From the NCBI GenBank assembly GCA_046727435.1, contig JBKPCR010000309.1, positions 1 through 9,213 of the forward strand: DNA of 9,213 bases. Reading direction: 5' to 3'. Shown here piece by piece: positions 1 through 7,088 of the stretch. Position 1 is the first letter of the stretch; every line of letters begins with the position of its first letter. The notes under the pieces are model-generated. The model had not been told where the DNA came from. It saw only the letters and a list, made by a program, of their open reading frames with translations, and searched no databases. This stretch comes from CAVPRW01 sp046727435 [NCBI: bacterium] (GTDB lineage Bacteria; Tectomicrobia; Entotheonellia; J063). Made by a program: the position numbers and the translations under genes.

Positions 1-65
1 ACGTGCTCAGCAGGTGGCGTGGTTTAGCGCCGCAGGTCGATTGGGGGGGCTGCCATCCCACCCCG
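1..65. other. Short non-coding stretch after the hydrolase stop
   Basis: This is the downstream flank of the minus-strand hydrolase gene, cut by the window edge. I see a G-run and a C-run but no convincing hairpin followed by a T tract, so no terminator is called here. Confidence 0.5.
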
Positions 66-1364
66 CTATGGGAACAGGCGGACCGTTGTGGAGAGGAAGA
101 ACGGCCGTGGCTCAGCGGTGTATTCAACCTCGGCGAAGATCGCCGTGATGTGCCCCCGACGCTTGGGGCGACGGTGCACATAGCGGTCGTGTTCCGCCGG
201 CATCTCGTATGCTTCCCAGCGGGCGTCTCGAAAATCGCGCGTCGGCGCCGTGGCCACCCAGGCCCGGACGGATCGGGGCGGCCGATCGGAGGTGAGGGCG
301 AGGGTGAGGATCTCCCGCTCGGCGCTGGCCTCCCAGCGCAGCGTCGGCAAGCGGAGCCGTCCAGCCGTGTGTTGGAAGAGGGCCATGAGTCCGGCGATGG
401 CACGCTCCCGACCGGGCTGGAGGGTATGACCGGTATTGGCCACATAGAGGAGGTAGCGCTCACCGGGGAGGGCGTCGTAGTACACGTTCAACGCATCGAG
501 CGGCCAGTACCGGTCGTTCGTCGCGAGGACGATGAGTTTCGGAACGGTGAGGTGCTGGCGATAGCTGAAGGGGTCAACGAGGGCGGCGAGGGTGACCGCA
601 CCTGGCTCGCCGGCCAGGAGGCGCTGCGGCAGCCCACGCTCCGTATACTCGGCGATCTGACCGCTGAACTGTCCCCAGGTGTCACGCTGGTGGCGCAACT
701 GTTGCGCCAGATTGAGATTGTCGTAGACCCACGGGGCGATCGCCTTGACCCGGGCATCCACCACGGGGGTCAGCCAGGCGGTCCATCCCCGTTTCGAGGC
801 ACCACTCACGACGAAGCCAGCGGTCGAGATGTGCTGCTGGCGTTGGAGGAAGTCCTGGATCGCGTCCATCGCCCTGACGACTCCTTTGACCATCGGCAGT
901 ACGAGAGGCCAGGTAGTGTCCTGGGTGGTGAGGAACTGCACGAAGGTATGGGCGAGCAGATCATCCTCCCTGAGCCCCCCGAACAGTGGCTGATTGGGGA
1001 TGTCCGAGAGGAGGGCCACCGGCGCGCGCAGCGCACGGGCCATGAACAGGGCCTCACGCCATTCCTGCTCCGCGGCGCCCGTGCCGGTGACGAGCAAGAG
1101 GGCCAGCGAGGGTAGGTCAGGGGGCACCTGCGGGAGGATGATCCGGAGGCGGTGCTGCCAGGTGATGCCTTGCCACACGTGCGAGATCAGCCGTAATTCA
1201 TGGACGACGAGGCCCTCCTGTGGGCTCGTCTGGGCGACGTGTTCCCAGCGGTAGACCGGGTCATCAGCCGTGACATAGCGTTGAAGCTCGGCAGAACCGA
1301 TGGGAGTACTCGCCATCACGAGGGTCAAGGCGGTGAGGATCTGGATGGCTATGAAATGGGTCAT
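66..1364 (-). CDS. PhoPQ-activated pathogenicity-related (PqaA-type) exported alpha/beta hydrolase
   Basis: This 432-aa protein matches the PhoPQ-activated pathogenicity-related family, alpha/beta hydrolases of poorly known substrate. The N-terminus is a probable Sec signal: a hydrophobic stretch at about residues 5-18 and a plausible AxA-like cleavage after GSA (residue 25). Its n-region lacks Lys/Arg, which is atypical. After that come a beta-rich segment with the W-Q-H-R-L-R-I-I-L-P motif typical of the family (about 69-78), the nucleophile elbow G-A-S-K-R-G-W with Ser190, the acid candidate Asp284 in A-T-N-D-R-Y-W, and His313 in N-T-G-H, so a complete catalytic triad is visible. A C-terminal beta domain (about 340-432) follows. 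The length fits the family. The ATG at 1362-1364 has an AAGGT ribosome site at 1371-1375, 6 nt upstream, which overlaps the stop of the cyclase gene, so translation is probably coupled. The gene ends with TAG. Assignment to the family is strong; the substrate is unknown. The periplasmic or secreted location is inferred from the signal peptide. Confidence 0.88.
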   Translation of the reverse strand: MTHFIAIQILTALTLVMASTPIGSAELQRYVTADDPVYRWEHVAQTSPQEGLVVHELRLISHVWQGITWQHRLRIILPQVPPDLPSLALLLVTGTGAAEQEWREALFMARALRAPVALLSDIPNQPLFGGLREDDLLAHTFVQFLTTQDTTWPLVLPMVKGVVRAMDAIQDFLQRQQHISTAGFVVSGASKRGWTAWLTPVVDARVKAIAPWVYDNLNLAQQLRHQRDTWGQFSGQIAEYTERGLPQRLLAGEPGAVTLAALVDPFSYRQHLTVPKLIVLATNDRYWPLDALNVYYDALPGERYLLYVANTGHTLQPGRERAIAGLMALFQHTAGRLRLPTLRWEASAEREILTLALTSDRPPRSVRAWVATAPTRDFRDARWEAYEMPAEHDRYVHRRPKRRGHITAIFAEVEYTAEPRPFFLSTTVRLFP

Positions 1365-1370
1365 CGCGGT

Positions 1371-1375
1371 ACCTT
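1371..1375 (-). promoter_or_regulatory. Ribosome binding site of the hydrolase, overlapping the upstream stop
   Basis: On the minus strand the order is serine codon, TAA stop, GGT, then six further bases to the ATG at 1364. The AAGGT shares its first two bases with the TAA of the cyclase gene. Only 9 bp separate the genes, so terminating ribosomes could reinitiate on the hydrolase. This supports the chosen start and co-transcription. Confidence 0.55.
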
Positions 1376-4300
1376 ATGACAGCTCCCCCAACAGCGCCTT
1401 GGCCTCCTGGAGGTCCGCGGTGTCAAAGCCCTCGGTGAACCAGCCGTAGATCGACGCGAGGAGCTCGTAGGCCTCGGCGCGCTTGCCCTGCTGCTGCCAC
1501 AGGCGAGCGAGGCTCACGGCGGCGCGCAGCTCCAGCGACTTGGCCTGCTGGCGGCGGGCGATGGCGAGGGCCTGCTGGAAGCAGGTTGCGGCCTCAAGAT
1601 GATGCTCCGGCGAGAGCGCCAGCCGTAACTCACCTTCGAGCCGCCATCGTTCGGCGTCGTAGAACCGCCCTTCCCCATGCGGGACGGCCGCCCGAGCCTC
1701 GGCCAGCAGGCGCAGCCCTGCTTCCGCCTGCCCCATGGTGCCATAGACCCAGGCGAGCTGTAGCAACTGATACGGCCGGTATAACTTGTTCCCCATGGCC
1801 TCCCAGGTGGCTAGGCCGGCGTGCATCTGCGCGATCCCTGCCTCCCCCTGGCCCTGCACGACCAGCGCCCAGCCCCGGAGGATTTCCTCGTGCGCCAACC
1901 ATTCCACAAAGCCATGCTCGCGCGACAGGGGCATGGCCGTCTCGGCTTGCGCTTGCGTGGCCTGCCCCTCCCGGCGAAACTGATGCAGCCAGGCCCCCCA
2001 GTCCAGGGCGCAAATCAGGGTATACGGATGCCCCAGTTCCTGGGCCAGCCGCAGTGCCTCCTGCTGCTGGTGCACGGCCTGGTCCGGATAGCCCCGCACA
2101 CAGAGGGTCCAGGCCGCATAGCTCTGGCAGCACGTCCCTGGGTCGTGCCCACCATAGCGCAGACTCGCAAGATGCAGCTGGGGGGTATAGTGCGCGATGG
2201 CTTGGGCAAACCGCGCCTGGGCCGGGACTAACTCGCCGAGCCAGAACAACGTGGGCCCCAGCGCGTGGCAGGCCTGCACGAGCAGCATGGGGTCTTGTCC
2301 ACACTCGGCCAGCGCCAGGAGTTGCTCCCCCAGCTCGCGTGCGGTCTGCAGCTCCCCGCGCCCCACATAAAACCGCCACAGCCCCCAGAGGGCGAGGAAG
2401 AGCTGCGGATGCTCGCCCAGCTGCTGGCAGAGCGTGCGCGCGCGGGTATAGAGCCGTTCCACCTCGGGGTCCGTAAACCCCTTGGTGACCATCAACGCGG
2501 GCCCCAGGGTGATCTGGAAGTCCAGCTCCTGCTGGGCGCGCGCGGGCGTATCCGGGAGGGTGGCGAGCACCTCCAGCCCTTTCGTCAGGTGCGCTACCGC
2601 TTCCAGATTGGCGGAGCGCTCGATGGCGCGCTGGCCCGCCCGCTGCCAATACGGGATCGCCTGCGTGATCAAGCCCGCTTCCGTGTAATGCCGCGCCAGC
2701 CACTCGGGTTGGCTCTCGGCGGTCTCCGGGAACTGGGCCTCCAACACCTGCGCAATGTACTGATGATACTGCTGCCGGGTGCTCTTCAGCAGCGACTGAT
2801 AGGCGGCATCCTGGATCAGGGCATGCTTGAAGCGGTAGCTGGCCTGGGGAGGCAGCCCCTGCTGGTACAGGAACTCCGCTGCGACCAACTGCTGCAATCC
2901 CCCCCGCAATGTCTTTTCGTCCCAGGGGGAGACGGCCTGTAGCAGGGCATAGGCAAACTCACGCCCCAGCGTCGCCCCGAGTTGCGCCAGGCTCTTCACG
3001 GTGGCCAGGCGGTCCAGCCGCGCCATGAGCGAGTCGTGCAGCGTGGCGGGAATGGCCAGCGGCAGCAGCGGCCCGGCGAGCTCATAACGCTCCGCCCGCT
3101 CCTCGAGCAGGCCCGACTCCAGGATCATTTTGGTCAGCTCCTCTATGAACAGCGGCACCCCGTCGGTCTTGGCCACCACCTGCTCGATGACCTCCGCCGG
3201 GAGCGTCTTGCGGTGCGCCACCCGGCTGACCATCTCTGCCGTCTGGCGCCGCGGCAGCCGGTTGAGCGTCACCTGGGTGAGGTGCGCGCGCCCCCTCCAG
3301 GGCGGGGTGAAGTCAGGCCGACAGGTGAAGAGCGCCAGGATACGGGCGGTGGGGCCTTGATCGACCAGGAGGGTGAGGAACTCCAGCGTCGAGGGGTCCA
3401 CCCAATGGAGATCTTCCATGACCAAGAACACGGGCTGCTGCACGGCGATACGCTGCAAGATTGTTAACAGGACGTGGAGGGTCTGCTGCTTCTGCTGCTC
3501 GGGTGACATGGTGAAAGGGGCGTCATTGGTTGGCAGTGGCAGCGAGAGGAGGGCAGCCAGCAGGGGGACGGTTTCCGCCAGTGGCAGGCCGTGCTGGACC
3601 AGGAACGCTTCCAGTGTGCGCCGCTTTTGCTCGGGAGACTCCCCCCGCTCGAACCGCAGCACCACCCATTCCAGCAGATCAGTCAGCGGATACAGAGCGG
3701 TATGTTGGTAATAAGGCGAACACTGACACGGCGTCAGCCAGGCTTGGGGCTCGGCCGCCACGTGTTCGGTCAGCACCTGGACGAGGCGCGATTTGCCGAT
3801 GCCCGCCTCGCCGCTGAGCAGCACGACCTGCCCCATGCCCTCTTTCACCTGGGCCCAGCGCTCCAATAGCAGCCCGACTTCCTGCTCCCGGCCCACCAGA
3901 GGAGTCAGACCAGCACTGCCGGCCGCTTCCAGGCGACTGCGGGCGGTACTCTCGTACCGCACCTGATACACCTCCAGCGGCTGGGCGAAGCCTTTCAGGA
4001 GCGGTGTGCCTAGCGGCTGGCAGGCAAAGAAGCCACTGAGAAGCTGCAAGGTCGCGGCACTGATCACCACGGTATTCGGTGCCGCCAGCCCTTGTAGGCG
4101 GGCGGCGACATTGGGCGTCTCGCCGAGGGCCAACTGTTCATGCTTCTCCCCTCCTCCGATCTCGCCCACAACCACCTGACCCGTATGAATGCCCAGACGC
4201 ACCGCCAGCTGCACCCCGTGCTCCTGCGACAGGCGGGCGTTGAGTGGTCCCATCGCCTCCACGATGCCCAGCCCGACCCGCACCGCCCGCGGGGCGTCAT

Positions 4301-4811
4301 CTTCGTGTGCCAGGGGATAGCCAAAGTAGATCAGTAGGCCATCGCCGAGGTACTGGGCGATATGGCCCTCATAGCGGGCGATCACCTTGGCACAGGTGTC
4401 TTGATAGGCCCGCACCACCTCGCGCCACTCCTCGGGGTCGAGCTGGCTGGCGAGCACCGTCGAGTCTACCAAGTCACAGAACAGCACGGTGAGCTGGCGC
4501 CGTTCGGCATCAGTGGTCTGGGGTGCGGCTGGGGGTGGTGCGACCCGTGCTGGTTGGCCGGGCTGGATCTCAGCCGGCACGGGTGGCTGAGGAGAGGGGG
4601 AGCGGTTTGGGGTCGTGTCCGTGTCGCCGGTCCAGATCAAGCCGCGCCCCGCGTCGTCGACCACGTGGGGTTGCGAGTACAGGAGTTCTTCCTTCAGCGC
4701 TGCAAACTGCTCGTCATCCAGCTTGAACTGGAGCTTGAGGGTGCTATAGGCCACACGTCTCCGGCGCTGGAGCATGGCAATCGCCTGGTCAAGGATCTCC
4801 TCAAAGCTCAT
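1374..4811 (-). CDS. Class III adenylate/guanylate cyclase fused to AAA/STAND-like ATPase and TPR domain
   Basis: This is a 1145-aa multidomain signalling protein with no signal peptide or membrane segment, so probably cytoplasmic. Residues 1-63 form a small helical, winged-helix-like domain often seen at the front of this family. A Pro-rich linker (64-100) follows. Residues 103-287 are a class III cyclase domain with both metal aspartates (Asp113 in F-C-D-L-V-D-S-T, Asp157 in L-G-D-G-L) and the Asn234/Arg238 pair in N-V-A-A-R-L. Residues about 304-600 are an AAA_16-type ATPase with Walker A G-E-A-G-I-G-K-S (334-341) and Walker B V-F-L-V-M-E-D (461-467). A conserved F-K-H-A-L-I-Q-D-A-A-Y-Q block lies at 661-672. 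From about 705 to the end the sequence is helical, TPR-like repeats. The architecture is typical of cyclase-ATPase proteins thought to couple partner binding through the TPRs to cyclic nucleotide synthesis. The residue seven before Asn234 is Leu227, not the usual substrate-reading Asp/Thr/Cys, so ATP versus GTP use is not assignable. The start is supported by CGGAGGG at 4818-4824. It is the first gene of a pair with the hydrolase. Confidence 0.9.
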   Translation of the reverse strand: MSFEEILDQAIAMLQRRRRVAYSTLKLQFKLDDEQFAALKEELLYSQPHVVDDAGRGLIWTGDTDTTPNRSPSPQPPVPAEIQPGQPARVAPPPAAPQTTDAERRQLTVLFCDLVDSTVLASQLDPEEWREVVRAYQDTCAKVIARYEGHIAQYLGDGLLIYFGYPLAHEDDAPRAVRVGLGIVEAMGPLNARLSQEHGVQLAVRLGIHTGQVVVGEIGGGEKHEQLALGETPNVAARLQGLAAPNTVVISAATLQLLSGFFACQPLGTPLLKGFAQPLEVYQVRYESTARSRLEAAGSAGLTPLVGREQEVGLLLERWAQVKEGMGQVVLLSGEAGIGKSRLVQVLTEHVAAEPQAWLTPCQCSPYYQHTALYPLTDLLEWVVLRFERGESPEQKRRTLEAFLVQHGLPLAETVPLLAALLSLPLPTNDAPFTMSPEQQKQQTLHVLLTILQRIAVQQPVFLVMEDLHWVDPSTLEFLTLLVDQGPTARILALFTCRPDFTPPWRGRAHLTQVTLNRLPRRQTAEMVSRVAHRKTLPAEVIEQVVAKTDGVPLFIEELTKMILESGLLEERAERYELAGPLLPLAIPATLHDSLMARLDRLATVKSLAQLGATLGREFAYALLQAVSPWDEKTLRGGLQQLVAAEFLYQQGLPPQASYRFKHALIQDAAYQSLLKSTRQQYHQYIAQVLEAQFPETAESQPEWLARHYTEAGLITQAIPYWQRAGQRAIERSANLEAVAHLTKGLEVLATLPDTPARAQQELDFQITLGPALMVTKGFTDPEVERLYTRARTLCQQLGEHPQLFLALWGLWRFYVGRGELQTARELGEQLLALAECGQDPMLLVQACHALGPTLFWLGELVPAQARFAQAIAHYTPQLHLASLRYGGHDPGTCCQSYAAWTLCVRGYPDQAVHQQQEALRLAQELGHPYTLICALDWGAWLHQFRREGQATQAQAETAMPLSREHGFVEWLAHEEILRGWALVVQGQGEAGIAQMHAGLATWEAMGNKLYRPYQLLQLAWVYGTMGQAEAGLRLLAEARAAVPHGEGRFYDAERWRLEGELRLALSPEHHLEAATCFQQALAIARRQQAKSLELRAAVSLARLWQQQGKRAEAYELLASIYGWFTEGFDTADLQEAKALLGELS

Positions 4812-5120
4812 CGCCGACCCTCCGTGTGCGCTACGCTTCGCAGGGGACCGTGTGGGGATGGGAGATGCCGTCGGGGCGCATGTGTACCATAGCTGGCTGG
4901 CAAAGGAAAGCGGAAAGTGCGGCGGCCACGCCGCAAAGACGACGCGATACGGCGAGAGGTCGCGCCTATCTGACCACTTCCAAAGGATGAGCCAAGGCGA
5001 TTGAGCGTCTGTTCAAAAGCTCAAACCGACTCTCGCTTGGATGGGACAGGGATTCTCCCCCTTTTTGCCCCGTGACCGCTTACGATCCATGAGCCGCACG
5101 CCTCCACGCGGGGGGCACGG
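4812..5120. other. Intergenic region upstream of the cyclase gene
   Basis: This roughly 310-bp gap should carry the promoter of the cyclase-hydrolase pair and the end of the cupin transcript, both on the minus strand. CGGAGGG at 4818-4824 is the cyclase ribosome site. A compact G+C hairpin (GCGGC, loop CAC, GCCGC) lies at 4922-4934. On the minus strand it is followed by a pyrimidine-rich but broken T stretch, so it could be a weak terminator or a leader structure. I found no convincing -35/-10 pair, and the short reading frames here look random. Confidence 0.5.
4818..4824 (-). promoter_or_regulatory. Ribosome binding site of the cyclase gene
   Basis: On the minus strand this reads CGGAGGG, a strong Shine-Dalgarno match 6 nt before the ATG at 4811. 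It fixes the start at the residue where the conserved N-terminal domain of the family begins. Confidence 0.65.
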
Positions 5121-5501
5121 TTACCGGTGGCGGTGCTCCTCGGGCAGCCCGAAGTGGCCCGCCGTCGCGGCCTCAGCATCGAACTGGATCAGCACCGCCG
5201 CCTCCTGGCCGACGACCCAGGCATCGTGCCCGGGCTCCACGACTACCACTTGGGGCGCAACGAACTCGAAGGCGCACCCGTCGGCATATGCGCCCCGCAC
5301 GTGGCCCCGGGCCAAGAAGCCGACGTGCGCATGCATGCAGAACATCGTACCGACGAGCGGCTTCAGGTGCGTGGACCAACGAAATCCCGGCGGATACACC
5401 AGCCGCTTGACGCGGCCGTTGGCGGCCCGGATGACATCGACGGTTACGCCACCGACCTCGTGGTGGTCGGCGCCCTCGATGGGTGCGAGTAACGAGTCCA
5501 T
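5121..5501 (-). CDS. Single-domain cupin protein
   Basis: This 126-aa small beta-barrel protein resembles a widespread cupin family recognised by the blocks R-W-S-T-H-L-K-P-L-V-G-T (residues 41-52), H-A-H-V-G-F-L-A-R-G (58-67), V-V-V-V-E-P-G-H-D-A-W-V-V-G (86-98) and V-L-I-Q-F-D (103-108). The P-G-H-D-A-W motif is the second cupin motif of this group. His57, His59 and His92 could bind metal, but the classical G-x5-H-x-H-x3,4-E-x6-G motif is not intact, so neither metal binding nor any enzyme activity can be asserted. The reading frame stays open upstream to 5618, but the ATG at 5499-5501 is preferred: it has AGGAG at 5510-5514 with 8-nt spacing, and the preceding Arg/Pro-rich stretch does not look like family sequence. 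It has no signal peptide and is probably cytosolic. It lies on the same strand as the cyclase but 309 bp away, so co-transcription is uncertain. The specific function is unknown. Confidence 0.82.
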   Translation of the reverse strand: MDSLLAPIEGADHHEVGGVTVDVIRAANGRVKRLVYPPGFRWSTHLKPLVGTMFCMHAHVGFLARGHVRGAYADGCAFEFVAPQVVVVEPGHDAWVVGQEAAVLIQFDAEAATAGHFGLPEEHRHR

Positions 5502-5509
5502 GGCACTCT

Positions 5510-5514
5510 CTCCT
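5510..5514 (-). promoter_or_regulatory. Ribosome binding site deciding the cupin start
   Basis: AGGAG on the minus strand sits 8 nt before the ATG at 5501. It favours this internal start over an ATG at 5618 that would add 39 residues unlike the family. Confidence 0.55.
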
Positions 5515-5563
5515 GCGCACACTGCTGGCGCACGCTGGGAGGTCCTCTGCGGCACAGCCTCTC

Positions 5564-5743
5564 TCAAGGGGCTGTGGAACAAAGCCCTCTGCCTACCAAT
5601 CTCTGCGAGGCGCCCCATGCTTGGGGCCTCTCTGGTGTCTCAGTGATCGCGGCCTCTCTTGCCATCTTTTTGTGCCTCCCCGCCATGGCCTCCAGCGCCT
5701 GGATCATCTCCTGGTCGCGCGTGACCGGTGGCCACCGCGTCAT
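5564..5743 (-). CDS. Possible small hypothetical ORF (59 aa)
   Basis: An ATG at 5741-5743 opens a 59-codon frame ending in TGA at 5564-5566. The first half reads as an amphipathic, charged helix (D-Q-E-M-I-Q-A-L-E-A-M-A-G-R-H-K-K-M-A-R-E-A-A) and nearly all of its first 33 codons end in G or C, as in the real genes nearby. The second half loses this bias. No good ribosome site precedes the ATG. I do not recognise the family. It could be a genuine small protein, a degraded gene end, or chance. It lies between the EthD-like gene and the cupin on the same strand, in a stretch (5502-5822) that holds nothing else I can name apart from a bulged hairpin at 5607-5630. Confidence 0.28.
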   Translation of the reverse strand: MTRWPPVTRDQEMIQALEAMAGRHKKMAREAAITETPERPQAWGASQRLVGRGLCSTAP

Positions 5744-5822
5744 CGAAGCCTGTGACCAGGGAGGACGCCTTCACAGGTGCGCCCCTGCGTTCATCCCGCT
5801 TTGATCGTGCACGAGCCCTCGC

Positions 5823-6167
5823 TCACGCGCTGCCGCTGAGCGCGCGGAGCAATTCTGGGGTGACTTCGCGCAGAAAGGTCTGGCTTGCCGTCGTCATGTC
5901 CCAAGCGCCATAGGTCTTGGCAATGAGGGGGCGGAGCTACGGATCAGCCAGCAGACGTTCATAGGCCCCCGCATCGTCCATCTCGAACACATAGCGCAGA
6001 TCGGCCCGGAGCCCCCCGGCGCCCGAATAGAGCTTGACCGAACGAATGCCTGGCACTTTCTGCAACGCGGGCACCACTTCCTCCAGCGTCCACTGCCAGT
6101 AGGCGGCTACCTCGGCATCGCTTAAGGCGTCTTTCAAATGCACCCGTCGCACATAGACTGTGGGCAT
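5823..6167 (-). pseudogene. EthD/Dabb-like small ferredoxin-fold protein, interrupted by one in-frame TAG
   Basis: The ATG at 6165-6167, with AAGGGG at 6175-6180, opens a frame of 76 codons beginning M-P-T-V-Y-V-R-R-V. It stops at TAG (5937-5939) just after Y-E-R-L-L-A-D-P. Without a break in frame it then continues L-R-P-L-I-A-K-T-Y-G-A-W-D-M-T-T-A-S-Q-T-F-L-R-E-V-T-P-E-L-L to a TGA at 5823-5825, giving 114 codons. The downstream part has the composition and helix pattern expected for the C-terminus of a compact dimeric alpha+beta barrel (EthD/Dabb-like) protein of about 110 aa, so one nonsense change (probably GAG to TAG) is the simplest reading. The protein resembles small stress- or cofactor-type ferredoxin-fold proteins; no enzymatic role can be assigned. 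Alternatives are a functional 76-aa product, TAG readthrough, or a base-call error. The frame is also open upstream to about 6572, but that part lacks family character. Confidence 0.72.
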
Positions 6168-6174
6168 GGCGGTT

Positions 6175-6180
6175 CCCCTT
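6175..6180 (-). promoter_or_regulatory. Ribosome binding site of the EthD/Dabb-like gene
   Basis: AAGGGG on the minus strand lies 7 nt from the ATG at 6167. It supports this start over upstream ATGs in the same open frame, whose translation is Arg/Pro-rich and unstructured. Confidence 0.5.
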
Positions 6181-6291
6181 GTGTCGGGAGTAGGTGGGGC
6201 GGGCCGATCGGCTTGACCAGGAGCCTGCATTGCATGGTCCGCCTCACCGACTGCTAACGCAGAGCGGCGGAAGGAGCAGACGATGGGACGT

Positions 6292-6309
6292 CCCTCCCCA
6301 TGGGGAGGG
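6292..6309. repeat. Perfect 18-bp palindrome CCCTCCCCATGGGGAGGG
   Basis: Both halves match without a spacer. It has no following T tract, so a terminator is unlikely. A zero-spacer palindrome about 110 bp upstream of the EthD-like start could be an operator for a dimeric regulator, or a remnant of a mobile palindromic unit. Function is inferred only from symmetry and position. Confidence 0.5.
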
Positions 6310-6720
6310 CCGACAGGCGGGTCAGGAGTTGAGGCCGCAGCATGAATCGGGAGCGTACCAGACAACGCACGCTGGCGTGAGGCATGAAGAACGGATCGGT
6401 CAGCGCTCGCGGCATCGACGCGCTCCCTGATGGTGCCGCTGCGAAACACGGCGCACTTACGTCGCCCAGGGCATGGTGTGTGCGCCACTGTATGCGGAGT
6501 GAGCCGCCGTGTCAACACAAATGTGCCCTGCCGTGCTCGCCGTGAGAGGTCGACACCAGCGATGGTGGCCATACGGCAACCGGTTTGGGATGGATCATGA
6601 AAGGACTATGTGGGGTAGATTGTTGATTTGAGCCAGTTGGTCGCGTTGGCGGGGCGGGTAGAATCGGTGCAGGCATGCTGAGACGCTCTGGTCTGGTCTT
6701 CATATGAGGCTGTATCCCCT

Positions 6721-7088
6721 CACCAATCCCCAGACGTGAGCGATCGACACTACGCCATTTTCGAGCGGTTGTCGCAAGACCGCCAGGGCATGGCGGCAAA
6801 ACTCAGGGAGTTCATCCAGGCAGCGCACGCCATGGTGGGCCAGCGACACCTCGCCCGGCCTCGGCACGTGGCCGCCGATCAGCCCCGCATCCGAGAGGGT
6901 GTGGTGGGGACGCGACACGGGCGGGTGGTGACCACGGCGGTGCGGGCGCCGGTGAGGCCCGCGACGCGGTGGATACGCGTGTTGTCGATGGCTTCCGCCA
7001 GGGTCATGGCTGGCAGGTTGGTGGTCAGCCGCCGGGCCAGCATCGACTGGCCCGCCCCTGGGGGACCGAGCAAGAGCACATTATGGTC
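6721..7088 (-). pseudogene. comM: comM/YifB-type Mg-chelatase-like AAA ATPase, fragment with frameshift
   Basis: Two overlapping minus-strand frames together encode an internal piece of the Mg-chelatase-like ATPase ComM, whose E. coli Vibrio-type members act in branch migration during natural transformation. The first frame reads [21 protein letters not shown], then the typical M-T-L-A-E-A-I-x-x-T-R-I-H and V-V-T-T-R-P. The second frame carries [34 protein letters not shown] and [12 protein letters not shown]. The frames join at a run of four C (plus-strand G, 6906-6909) where family members suggest five, so one base is lost. The Walker A lysine is Gln (G-Q-S for G-K-S). About 120 of the usual 500 or so codons remain; the N-terminal Lon-like part, the zinc-type Cys cluster and the C-terminus are absent. 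It is a dead remnant, not a gene. Confidence 0.88.

Larger units (their letters stand above)
6168..6720. other. Non-coding region with an 18-bp palindrome
   Basis: I see no credible gene in this 550 bp. The open frames on both strands encode low-complexity Arg/Pro/Ser/Ala-rich sequence with no motifs. The part next to 6167 must hold the promoter of the EthD-like gene. Recognisable structure is limited to the perfect palindrome at 6292-6309 and a short, relatively AT-rich patch at about 6590-6630. Confidence 0.5.

Noticed and set aside
3-1115. A 370-codon plus-strand frame opposite the hydrolase
   Set aside because: It is antisense to a gene with a full catalytic triad and family motifs. Its translation is Gly/Arg/Glu-rich with no motifs, as expected of a shadow frame in high-GC DNA.
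1586-2703. Long Pro/Ala/Arg-rich frames of 296 and 357 codons across the cyclase TPR region
   Set aside because: They overlap the intact 1145-aa cyclase/ATPase frame and have low-complexity composition; they are artefacts of codon bias on the opposite strand or a shifted frame.
4922-4934. Hairpin before the cyclase as a cyclic-nucleotide or c-di-GMP riboswitch
   Set aside because: Only a 5-bp stem and a GCAAAG word resemble a GEMM-type aptamer; the second helix and conserved junction bases are absent.
5937-6572. A 211-codon reading of the EthD-like frame starting at 6572
   Set aside because: The part before 6167 is Arg/Pro/Ser-rich without family character, and a good ribosome site precedes the ATG at 6167.
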